From an uncultured Opitutia bacterium (lineage in GTDB: Bacteria; Verrucomicrobiota; Verrucomicrobiia; Opitutales; Opitutaceae): a DNA stretch of 48,292 nt. Below, one piece after another: positions 42,101 to 48,153 of the stretch. The stretch lies in the NCBI GenBank assembly GCA_903827245.1, contig CAIKHO010000049.1, forward strand, positions 1 to 48,292, in the 5' to 3' direction. The notes under the pieces are model-generated. The model saw only the letters and a program-made list of their open reading frames with translations. It was not told the DNA's origin and made no database searches. The translations under genes and the position numbers were made by a program. Position 1 is the first letter of the stretch, and every line of letters begins with the position of its first letter.

Positions 42101-44449
42101 TTTGTCCCACTAAATCCCGATGATCCACTCGAACGCTTGGGACAGCTGCTCGACGAAGTACAGCCGGGTGCCGTTCTCATTCGGGACCACCTGATAGATC
42201 GCCTGCCGCAGCTGTTCGCTTACGTGCTCGCGGTCGATAGCAATGCAGCGGCATTTGAGGGCGAAAACCCGGACAATCCGCCGTCGGAAAATGGGCCAGA
42301 GGATCTCGCGTACCTGATGTATACCTCCGGCTCGACGGGAACGCCGAAGGGGATTGCGGTGCCGCATCGCGCCGTCGTGCGACTGGTGGTGCAGCCCAAT
42401 TTCATGGCGATGAGCGCGGAAGAGGTGGTGCTGCAATTTGCGCCGCTATCGTTCGATGCCTCGGTCTGGGAAATTTGGACCCCGCTCCTGCACGGCGCGC
42501 GGTTGGAGATCATGCCAGCCGGCGTGGCATCGCTCGTCGACGTAGGCATGACGATCCAGAAGGGGGGCGTGACGGCGGCTTGGTTTACGGCGGGACTGTT
42601 TCACCAGATGATCGACCATCAACTGGCGGCGTTTGCCACGCTTCGCCAGGTGCTGGCCGGTGGTGATGTCCTCTCGGTGGCGCATGTGCGCAAGCTGGCG
42701 GCGACTTTCCCGGCGCTGCGAATTATCAACGGCTATGGGCCGACAGAGAACACCGTTTTCACGACCTGTCATGCGATGAGCGGGGCCGAGGTGCCAACGG
42801 CCAGTGTGCCAATCGGCCGACCGGTGAGCGGAACTAGCGTCTATATCGTCAATCGGCACGGCGAGCCGGTGCCCGAAGGACTGCCGGGAGAATTGGTGAC
42901 AGGTGGCCAGGGATTGGCGCGCGGGTATTTCCGCCAAAGCGGGGCGACCGCCGAACGATTCATTCCGGATACGCTTTCCGCAACGCCTGGAGCGCGCCTG
43001 TATCGAACGGGCGACCGGGCTCGCTGGCTGCCGAACGGCACGATTGAGTTTCTCGGGCGCATGGATCAACAGGTTAAGTTGCGCGGATTCCGCATCGAAA
43101 TGGGAGAGATCGAAACGGTGCTACGCCAGCATCCGGCGGTGAGAGACGCTGTCGCGCAGGTTCGGGGGGAGGGGGCCGACAAGAAGCTTGTGGCCTATTT
43201 TACGACCGCCGCGGAAGCGGCCCCGGAAATGGCGGAACTGCGGGCATTCGTGGCAGAACGTCTGCCGGACTACATGGTGCCGGCCGCCTTCCAGCCGCTG
43301 GCGGAATTCCCGCTGGGACGGAATGGAAAAATAAACCGGGGAGCACTGCCGGAGATCGATGAGAGTACGGGCGGTCGGCAGGGTGGACTTGCACCGCGCA
43401 CGGCGCTAGAGGCGCAACTAGCACACATCTGGAAGGAGGTGCTCGGGGTTTCAGCCATTGGAATCCACGACCAGTTCTTTGAACTGGGCGGGCACTCGCT
43501 GCTGGCGACCAAATTGCTGGCCGACGTGGAGGCGAGACTCGGCGTGCGACTATCGCTCAGTGCGCTGTTCGAGAACGGGACGATCGAAGCGATGGCCACC
43601 GCGATCGAAGCGGGAGGAGGCGCGGGTGCGTCTTGCCTGGTCGCCCTCAAACCGGAGGGAGACAGATCCCCATTCTTTTGCGTGCATCCGGGCGGTGGCT
43701 CCGTGCTGACTTATTTCGACCTCGCCGCGCTATTTCCCAAGGAGCGGCCATTCCATGCGCTGCAGGCTCCAGGACTCGATGGAAAATCATCGCCGCTGGA
43801 ATCGGTGGAGGCGATGGCCACCGCCTATCTCAAGGCGATTAGAGAACGGTTTCCTCGGGGGCCGTATCACCTCGGTGGGCACTCGTTTGGCGCGAGTGTC
43901 GCGTTCGAAATGGCCCGGCAGCTCGAAGCTGAAGGGGAGGGGCTGGTCGGTTCGCTCGTGCTCCTCGATCACCTCGCGCCCGATCTCGCGCGCGCGATGA
44001 TCGACCACGAACCGACGGACCTCGAGGCGCTCGATTTCATGGCGCACCAGATCGGGGCACACTTTGGAGTCGAGTTTGAGCTGCCGGCGGACGAACTCGC
44101 CGACCGCTCCACAGAGGAACGGTTGAAATTGTTTTTGGAACGAGCGCGGGCGGCGGGTATTGCGCCGCCGGGGGCGGACGTAGCGATGATTGCGGGACTG
44201 GTGAGCGTCTATCAGGCGAACCTCCGCGCACTCTTGAATTACCGTCCCGGAGAACTATGGAGTGGGCTGGCACTCGTGCGGACGAGCGCGCTCGTCGCAG
44301 CGACGGCGGACCGGCCGACCGCCGGATGGGAAAGGATCGTCCGCGGGCCCATCGTCCGGCTGGAGGCGGCCGGAGACCACAACAGCATGCTCCGTCGGCC
44401 TCACGCGGCCGGACTCGCTTTGCAGATTGCCACCCAGTTGGTGGACTAG
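36140..44449 (+). CDS. NRPS, C-A(N-methyltransferase)-PCP-C-A-PCP-TE: N-Me-Asn and final residue
   Basis: The ATG at 36140 (2769 residues) is preferred to an in-frame TTG at 36131; neither has a clear ribosome-binding site. Module 8: LCL-type C (HHVIGDGW); A domain D-L-T-K-V-G-E-V-G-K, an Asn code (Glu at position seven argues against Asp); an N-methyltransferase inserted late in the A domain at about 953-1207 (VLEIGCGSGL); PCP serine S1396. Module 9: LCL-type C (HHIVSDGW); A domain D-A-W-W-L-G-G-V-F-K, closest to Val-type codes but not an exact match I know; PCP serine S2453. The type I thioesterase at about 2510-2769 has GHSFGAS (S2582) and GDHNSML (H2747). The TE marks this as the last protein of the line; it should release the peptide by lactonisation or hydrolysis. 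Confidence 0.93.
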   Translation: MNPFSSDDLELLEHLMADEGSGHEPAGGVIPRLPEGARLPLSFQQERLWLVHQLDLESAAMNMSAALRLEGRLDTVVLERSLAEIVRRHEVLRTTFHSDAEGVKQVVAAAGDFSVPVELVRADEAAIAVRVREETMKPFDLRAGPLLRVRLLKAGAETHVLIIALHHVIGDGWSIGVFTRELAECYAAYKASRLPALALLPASYADYAAWQRTRLDSARRQAGLDWWRTQLRDLPTLEVPSDRPRPAVAGPIVGGRHAVAFPALVTAALRTLAEQNGATLAMATLASFQALLARYSGQTDIAVGIPTANRSHSDVEGLIGFFVNMLVVRTSLKDRPGLRELIRRVRAEVLAADEWQEIPFQTLVDEFSPQRSANLHPLFQVSLAFLNAPGGELALPGLKIRRIDDDQTARFDLEVFIGEHEGALTGTIAYDRRMFDPATIARLARHWVNLVMAAVQAPDTPLALLPWLDGAELRVALDEANDNPRTPPPLGTVVDHWAQQVRRTPDARAVVQGDVVWTFSELDTRATQIAAHLGRRGLGPEKIAAVWLERCPEMVAAILGILKTGAAYLPLDPANPPERLSDMVTDSGAVWVLGDAAAPAGAPADRWIDLRAILAVPANRADIARLPVEIDPQTLAYVIYTSGSTGRPKGSEIPHKGLINYLLWAIDAYEVGKGDGAPLHSSIAFDLTITSLFPPLLAGKPVQIVPEAAGAGGLAVVLREEVNSSPLKLTPAHLRVLNDLVPAGEAAGRARVFVIGGEQLLPEHVAFWRRHAPATRLINEYGPTETVVGCCVHEVTDADLTAEAIPIGHPIAHTRLYVLDANLELLPAGVPGELWIGGAGVARGYRFRPDLTAERFRPDPYATEPGARIYRTGDRVRRRADGVLQFLGRFDDQVKLRGHRIEPGEIEAALARHEAVRDVVVMLREDRPGDQRLVAYVVPELERARSGEEAKVWQTEHVDQWRLMFEENYRRPGTSDDPTFNIICWNSSYDGRPMGSHEIREWLDNTVAQLRERALRRVLEIGCGSGLILFALAPHCEAYAASDLSVATVETVGRVAKDHGLAQVQVRQGEATDFTGVAPGGYDLVVINSVVQYFSGPEHLLTVLRGAAAASAPGGTIFVGDVRSLPLLATYHASVQFFQADDSVSRGELAKRVRRAVGREEELVIDPDFFHVLRKWLPAITEVELRPRVGTAVDELTKFRYDVLLRVGPSEPAVEGQAAKKYQLAPPVARALAADERVLAWIEGRGTEFAEADTVGAYRTALATTTAAMHGQAAASPEGGSGGDRTQPLAYFTNNPLQAKLARVLVPALRSHLKSRVPEYMLPAAYVLLDHLPLTVNGKADRKVLPPPAMEVVASEAAYVPPRGPEEEMLAGIWADVLGVPRVGIEDDFFALGGHSLLAAQMVARLRNITGRQLSLAVLFEKPTIAALAETLAGAKTEAANNGPQPGPTEGVALPLSFPQERLWFIEQLAPGAPTYHVSALLRLAGELDPEALGWAMTELRRRHGVLRTTFATEGGHGVQRVEAAEPLRLPCEDLASFPEGERETRALALANAEVLMPFDLGRGPLLRVRLFRLGAKEHWLLAVTHHIVSDGWSMSVIVRDLGALYAAYRQGTAPALPEPALQYGDYARWQRDWLQGPELERRVAFWRKELAEAPQLDLPTDFPRPAVLSGRGRRVPFALSAEATEELYAVARAEGATLFMTLLAAFSAWLRLESGQDDIVIGTSVANRQRSEFEALVGFFVNTVALRIETDDELAFGDLVGRAKKVCLEAYAHQELPFEKVVEAVVERRDLSRTPLFQVLLVLLNLPPAEMTLEALKIEEIPLPAETSKFELMLLLQETPEGVTGAWEFSTDLFTAETVMRYGRHFTTLLEAAVARPAARLRELPLQAPAETRSRLEKWNTAAGLPVPPTTIVAEFEATVAAHGARVALSQGTTVLNYAELNAQANRLAWHLRGMGVGPDVPVALLMDRSFDAIVAMVAVMKAGGFFVPLNPDDPLERLGQLLDEVQPGAVLIRDHLIDRLPQLFAYVLAVDSNAAAFEGENPDNPPSENGPEDLAYLMYTSGSTGTPKGIAVPHRAVVRLVVQPNFMAMSAEEVVLQFAPLSFDASVWEIWTPLLHGARLEIMPAGVASLVDVGMTIQKGGVTAAWFTAGLFHQMIDHQLAAFATLRQVLAGGDVLSVAHVRKLAATFPALRIINGYGPTENTVFTTCHAMSGAEVPTASVPIGRPVSGTSVYIVNRHGEPVPEGLPGELVTGGQGLARGYFRQSGATAERFIPDTLSATPGARLYRTGDRARWLPNGTIEFLGRMDQQVKLRGFRIEMGEIETVLRQHPAVRDAVAQVRGEGADKKLVAYFTTAAEAAPEMAELRAFVAERLPDYMVPAAFQPLAEFPLGRNGKINRGALPEIDESTGGRQGGLAPRTALEAQLAHIWKEVLGVSAIGIHDQFFELGGHSLLATKLLADVEARLGVRLSLSALFENGTIEAMATAIEAGGGAGASCLVALKPEGDRSPFFCVHPGGGSVLTYFDLAALFPKERPFHALQAPGLDGKSSPLESVEAMATAYLKAIRERFPRGPYHLGGHSFGASVAFEMARQLEAEGEGLVGSLVLLDHLAPDLARAMIDHEPTDLEALDFMAHQIGAHFGVEFELPADELADRSTEERLKLFLERARAAGIAPPGADVAMIAGLVSVYQANLRALLNYRPGELWSGLALVRTSALVAATADRPTAGWERIVRGPIVRLEAAGDHNSMLRRPHAAGLALQIATQLVD
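38998..39760 (+). other. N-methyltransferase domain inserted in the Asn A domain
   Basis: SAM-binding motif VLEIGCGSGL and a following YDLVVINSVVQYF segment lie between A8 and the distal A10 motif (NGKADRKVLPP at about 40150). This is the standard position for NRPS N-methyltransferases and predicts an N-methylated amide at residue 8. Confidence 0.88.
43667..44446 (+). other. C-terminal thioesterase domain
   Basis: An alpha/beta hydrolase TE with FFCVHPGGGS, nucleophile motif GHSFGAS and GDHNSML near the end. The LLDHLAPD segment holds the candidate acid. By analogy with hassallidin-type peptides it could esterify the Ser2 hydroxyl with the C-terminal carboxyl, giving an eight-residue ring. 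The nucleophile choice is inference. Confidence 0.88.
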
Positions 44450-44492
44450 CCATTTCGATAACCCACCGACTGATTTCATCCAACGCCATCCT

Positions 44493-46082
44493 ATGACGCC
44501 CCTCCTTTACCTCCGGCAAAACGTGCAGGTCGAACCGCTCATCGAATCCTGGTACGCATGGTCGCACCTGATTTCTCCTGCGACCGCGGCAATGAACATC
44601 GTCGATCGTCATCTGAAGATCATGCAGTCCTACGTCCAGTCGCCGCAGGTGCATGCTGCGGCGGTGAAAAATCCCGCGATGCTTGGCGGGCCGTTCATCG
44701 ACTATGACGGGAAGCGAGTGGACGAGATCCAGGCGTTGATCGAAAAGACGAAGCGGGATCAGGGGCAGATGATCGCCTTCAGTGAAGCCGTCAAACAATT
44801 GGACCAAATGCTCAGAATGGAGGCGAAAGGGTTTTCGCTTGAGCCGCTGTACGCAAAGGTGCCTGAGATCCTGAAGGGCTACGTCGAACTCGTCTACGAC
44901 CTCAACAACCAGCCTTCTTTCCGGCTGGTTGAGCCGTTGCTCTACCGCAGTCCCTTCTACGATCCTGCAAGGCAGAGTCTAATGCTCTCTCTGATCACGA
45001 GTGACGAGCGGCCGTTTATCCTGAGCACGCCGCGCCTGCGCACGCCCGGCGACCTGCACCTGCAGACGCCATTCTCCAATCCCGCGATCGATGAACTCTT
45101 TGCCATGAAATGGAAGCCGGGTTCGGTCGGGGAGATCGCGGCGAAGCTGGGGGTAAGCACGGAGGACTCCGCGGCCTTTGCCAGTTTTTTCACGCCCGAG
45201 GCGCCGCGCGGGTACGAGCCGTACACGGGCAAAGGTGTGCGCTGGCGCTATTTCGGGCATGCGTGCATCCTCGTCGAAGCAGGTGGCACCTCGGTGCTGC
45301 TCGATCCGGTGCTAAGCTACACCTACGACCACCAAGTGGCCCGGTTCACCTACGAGGACTTGCCGGAGACGATCGACTACGTGCTGATCACGCACAATCA
45401 CCAAGATCACATTCTGTTCGAGACGATGTTGCAGCTCCGTGGCCGCGTGAAGAACATCGTGGTGCCGCGCAACGGGAATGGAGCACTGCAGGATCCATCG
45501 CTCAAGATGATGCTGGAGAGGGTCGGATTCAAAAACGTGATCTCGATCGAGGAGTTTGAGGAGATCACGGCACCGGATGGAATGATCACGGGGATTCCGT
45601 TCTTCGGCGAGCACGGTGACCTCGCGATCCGCACGAAGAGCGCCTACCTGCTCGACCTGCATGGGTACCGACTGCTGTTTGCGGCGGACTCGTGCAACAC
45701 CGAGCCGAAGCTCTATGAGCACGTGCAGAAGGCCACGGGAAACATCGACGTGCTTTTCCTCGGGATGGAGTGCGATGGGGCGCCGATGTCCTGGATGTAC
45801 GGGCCATTGCTCACGAAGCCGCTTGATCGAAAAATGGACCACTCGCGGCGGTTGGCCGGCTCAAACTATGAGCGCGGCATCGATATCGTGAAGCGCTTTG
45901 GCTGCAAGGAAGCCTACGTCTACGCGATGGGGCAGGAGCCGTGGCTCAACTACGTGATGAGCATCAAATACACGGCGGAATCGAATCCGATCAAGGCGTC
46001 GAATCAGCTCGTGGCGGATTGTCATGCGCTGGGGCTTCCGGCCGAGCGCCTGTTTGGGGAAAAGGAAATCCTGCTGGGCTAA
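44493..46082 (+). CDS. CmlA-like diiron beta-hydroxylase acting on PCP-bound amino acid
   Basis: From the ATG at 44493 the protein has 529 residues, almost the length of CmlA of chloramphenicol biosynthesis (about 532). The frame is open further upstream into the TE gene, but that part is shadow. The N-terminal half (about 1-230) has no recognisable motif beyond resemblance to CmlA. The C-terminal half is a metallo-beta-lactamase fold with THNHQDH (H301, H303, D305, H306), a Glu in FFGEHGD (E373) and an Asp in AADSCN (D399). These sit at a constant offset of four from the CmlA iron ligands as I recall them. CmlA-type enzymes hydroxylate the beta carbon of carrier-bound amino acids. Candidate substrates here are Asn8, the aromatic residue 4, Gln6 or Val9; sequence does not say which. 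The gene lies 43 bases after the TE stop. Confidence 0.85.
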   Translation: MTPLLYLRQNVQVEPLIESWYAWSHLISPATAAMNIVDRHLKIMQSYVQSPQVHAAAVKNPAMLGGPFIDYDGKRVDEIQALIEKTKRDQGQMIAFSEAVKQLDQMLRMEAKGFSLEPLYAKVPEILKGYVELVYDLNNQPSFRLVEPLLYRSPFYDPARQSLMLSLITSDERPFILSTPRLRTPGDLHLQTPFSNPAIDELFAMKWKPGSVGEIAAKLGVSTEDSAAFASFFTPEAPRGYEPYTGKGVRWRYFGHACILVEAGGTSVLLDPVLSYTYDHQVARFTYEDLPETIDYVLITHNHQDHILFETMLQLRGRVKNIVVPRNGNGALQDPSLKMMLERVGFKNVISIEEFEEITAPDGMITGIPFFGEHGDLAIRTKSAYLLDLHGYRLLFAADSCNTEPKLYEHVQKATGNIDVLFLGMECDGAPMSWMYGPLLTKPLDRKMDHSRRLAGSNYERGIDIVKRFGCKEAYVYAMGQEPWLNYVMSIKYTAESNPIKASNQLVADCHALGLPAERLFGEKEILLG

Positions 46083-46098
46083 TCCAGCCAAAAATCCC

Positions 46099-47304
46099 AT
46101 GGGCAAGGGTGTATTTCTCAATGTTTCAGCGCCAGGCCACGTCATCCCGACGCTCGGCCTGGTGGGGGAACTTGTCGCCCGCGGGGAGCGCATCACTTAT
46201 TTTGAAATCCCGCCGTTTAAGGGTGAGATCGAGGCGTTCGGAGCGGAGTTTCGCGCGTACCCGCCGATCCGACCGTATCCGGGGCCGGGTGGGGCGAATC
46301 AATACTATCTCGCACCGGTGAGCGCTTGGTGTGCCCGCGAGTGGGTGCCGCAATTGTTGGAGCCCGTACGAGCCGAGCGGCCGGACTACATCGTGCACGA
46401 CTCGCTTTGCTTGTGGGGAAAAATCGTCGCGCAGGTACTCGGCGTACCGGCGGTGGCCTCGGTGGCGACCGCGGGTTTTTGTGCGGAAAGTTTTCACGGA
46501 TGCCCGCGACTGCGGCCAGGTCGGCGAGCCATGATCGCGGAGGCGCGAGCGGGGCTGCGGCTGTTTCGCGACTGGCGCCGTGAACTGCAGACGGAGTATC
46601 GATTGCCGCAGAATATTTCGCTGATCGAGATCTTCACCAATCGGCAGCCGCTGAACGTGGTTCATCTGCCGAAGGCGATGCAACCGTACGAAAATCATTT
46701 CGGCGCCGATTATGAGTTTGTCGGCCTGTGCACGCCGTCACGGCCGACGACGGCGACGTTTCCGTTTGAGCGGCTGGATGGCCGGCCGTTGGTGTATGTG
46801 TCGTTTGGCACGATTCACAATCCGGGGCTGGCGTTTTTTCAAACGTGTATCGCCGCGTTGAAGGAGGTGCGAGCGCAGGTGGTGCTGGTGCTGAGTCCCG
46901 GGGTGATGGAGGCTGACCTCGGGGAGGTGCCGGACAATTTTTTTGTGCTGCCGCCGCGCAGTGCGCCGCAACTGCAATTGCTGGAGCGGGCCGCGGCGTT
47001 TGTGACCCACGCCGGCGGCGGTGGGCTGCGAGAAGGGGCGTGGCTCGGCGTCCCCATGATTGCGGTGCCACAGACCTACGAGCAGGAAATCCTTTCGGAG
47101 CGTTTGGAAACACAGGGCGCCGGACTGATGCTGGAGCCGGCGAAGATGACGCCAGTGAGTTTGCGCGGGGCGGTCGAGCAAGTGATCACCAATCCGATGT
47201 TTCGGGAAGGCGCCCAGGAGCTGGCGCGGCACTCGCGGTTGGCGGGCGGCGCCAAGCGGGCCGCAGATGCCATTTTAAATTTCGTCGAAAGGAGCCGTCG
47301 ATGA
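46099..47304 (+). CDS. Macrolide-type (GT1/MGT) glycosyltransferase
   Basis: 401 residues from the ATG at 46099, 16 bases after the hydroxylase stop. A longer frame from 46024 overlaps the upstream gene and is less likely. The N-terminus NVSAPGHVIPTLGLVGEL is the acceptor-side start of MGT/YjiC-type enzymes. VYVSFGTIHN marks the beginning of the C-terminal Rossmann domain. THAGGGGLREGAWLGVPM followed by PQTYEQ is the nucleotide-sugar binding signature. There is no signal peptide or membrane segment, so it is cytosolic. It probably adds one sugar to a hydroxyl of the lipopeptide. In hassallidin and herbicolin the fatty-acid hydroxyl carries a hexose, which is the analogy used here. Sugar identity is unknown and no sugar-biosynthesis genes are present, so a common NDP-hexose is likely. 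Confidence 0.87.
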   Translation: MGKGVFLNVSAPGHVIPTLGLVGELVARGERITYFEIPPFKGEIEAFGAEFRAYPPIRPYPGPGGANQYYLAPVSAWCAREWVPQLLEPVRAERPDYIVHDSLCLWGKIVAQVLGVPAVASVATAGFCAESFHGCPRLRPGRRAMIAEARAGLRLFRDWRRELQTEYRLPQNISLIEIFTNRQPLNVVHLPKAMQPYENHFGADYEFVGLCTPSRPTTATFPFERLDGRPLVYVSFGTIHNPGLAFFQTCIAALKEVRAQVVLVLSPGVMEADLGEVPDNFFVLPPRSAPQLQLLERAAAFVTHAGGGGLREGAWLGVPMIAVPQTYEQEILSERLETQGAGLMLEPAKMTPVSLRGAVEQVITNPMFREGAQELARHSRLAGGAKRAADAILNFVERSRR

Positions 47305-47306
47305 CC

Positions 47307-47780
47307 TCAACCGAACGTGCCCGCGGGCACCAGATCGCGCGCCATTTCACGAAAGCGTTGCACCGTGAAGTCCTGGGTGGTTCCGCCGAGGACAAAATGG
47401 CGGCGGAAGGCTTCGCCCAGCACCCACGTGTAGCCCGCCATGATGGCCGGACCGGTGCCGTAACGAACCAAGGGGCCGACAACGGGAATAGCCAGCGAAG
47501 CGGCCTTGAAGGCCATGGCTGGACCGCTGCGGCCGATGAAGTAACTGAGCACGCCGCCCCCGAGCGAGGCGAGGACGGTGGAAAGTTCTTTTTCGTTCTC
47601 GGGTCGCTCGTGCAAACGGGCGAGGGCGCGAAACATGTCGAGTTGAACAGCCGTGACGGAGAGGCTGTCGACGAAGGGGATTCGAATCAACGAGGCGCCG
47701 GCGACGAGCGCCGCATGGCGGAGGATCAGGCTACGACTCGCGGCGGCCGTGGCCTTGGCATCAAGGGTAGGTGCCGTCAT
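47307..47780 (-). CDS. DUF697-like small membrane-associated protein
   Basis: From the ATG at 47780 the protein has 157 residues (MTAPTLDAKATAAAS...). The frame extends upstream to an ATG at 47870, but that overlaps the mbtH start, so I prefer an internal start; 47819 is another option. Hydrophobic segments (ALVAGASLIRIPFVDSLS, AASLAIPVVGPLVRYGTG) with the pattern IPFVDSLSVTAVQLDMFRALARL resemble the DUF697/YcjF-type domain. No biosynthetic role is known for that family. The gene is convergent with the glycosyltransferase (two bases between the stops) and divergent from mbtH. It may be a host gene or a tolerance factor; nothing in the sequence decides this. Confidence 0.65.
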   Translation of the reverse strand: MTAPTLDAKATAAASRSLILRHAALVAGASLIRIPFVDSLSVTAVQLDMFRALARLHERPENEKELSTVLASLGGGVLSYFIGRSGPAMAFKAASLAIPVVGPLVRYGTGPAIMAGYTWVLGEAFRRHFVLGGTTQDFTVQRFREMARDLVPAGTFG

Positions 47781-47847
47781 GCCATCAACGATGGAGTCGC
47801 ATCGCACGGGGGCAAGCATAGGGTGGGTGTGAGCGGAAAAATTTCCC
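47781..47847. promoter_or_regulatory. Divergent intergenic region between the DUF697-like gene and mbtH
   Basis: This 67-base gap is the only place where the strand of transcription diverges, so it must hold the start signals of one or both small genes if my start choices are right. I cannot pick out a clear -35/-10 pair. A GGAAAA stretch before 47848 could serve as a weak ribosome-binding site for mbtH. Confidence 0.35.
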
Positions 47848-48066
47848 ATGAACAACGAAACTGAAGACAAGACAACATACCTCGTGGTAGTGAACGATGA
47901 GGAGCAATACTCGATCTGGCCGGACTACCGGGCGATGCCACCCGGCTGGCGCGCGGCTGGCAAGGCGGGGCTCAAACAGGAGTGCCTCGACTACATCAAG
48001 GAGGTCTGGACCGACATGCGGCCGCTGAGCCTGCGAAAGAAAATGGATGCGGCGAAGGACGCGTGA
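47848..48066 (+). CDS. mbtH: MbtH-like protein
   Basis: A 72-residue protein with the full family signature: [12 protein letters not shown], then [11 protein letters not shown], then KQECLDYI and [10 protein letters not shown]. The three conserved tryptophans and the NxEExYSIWP start are present. MbtH-like proteins bind NRPS A domains and are needed for solubility or activity of many of them; here the Thr, Ser and aromatic-type A domains are the usual clients. It is separated from the main operon by the oppositely oriented DUF697-like gene, so it probably has its own promoter. Confidence 0.96.
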   Translation: MNNETEDKTTYLVVVNDEEQYSIWPDYRAMPPGWRAAGKAGLKQECLDYIKEVWTDMRPLSLRKKMDAAKDA

Positions 48067-48084
48067 GCCCAGGGATCGAGGTTG

Positions 48085-48153
48085 AGCGCTGTTCCGTCAG
48101 GTGAACCTTTGCCGTTCGGAGAACCGTTTATATAGGATCGACAGAACAGCGCT
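48085..48153. repeat. Imperfect inverted repeat abutting the right IS end
   Basis: AGCGCTGTTCCGTC (48085-48098) pairs with GACAGAACAGCGCT (48140-48153) at 13 of 14 positions across a 41-base spacer. The right arm runs two bases into the IS-shared sequence. The long spacer and lack of a T-run argue against a simple rho-independent terminator for mbtH. It could be a small palindromic element that served as IS target, or the remnant of another element. Confidence 0.6.

Noticed and set aside
44262-44492. Longer N-terminus for the CmlA-like protein
   Set aside because: It overlaps the thioesterase coding region in another frame. From the ATG at 44493 the length and ligand positions match CmlA.
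46024-46098. Longer N-terminus for the glycosyltransferase
   Set aside because: It overlaps the end of the hydroxylase gene. The ATG at 46099 places the usual GT1 N-terminal strand at the start.
47040-47864. A 274-codon + strand frame overlapping the end of the glycosyltransferase and the DUF697-like gene
   Set aside because: The protein is low in hydrophobic structure and matches nothing I know, whereas the opposite strand encodes a coherent DUF697-like protein.
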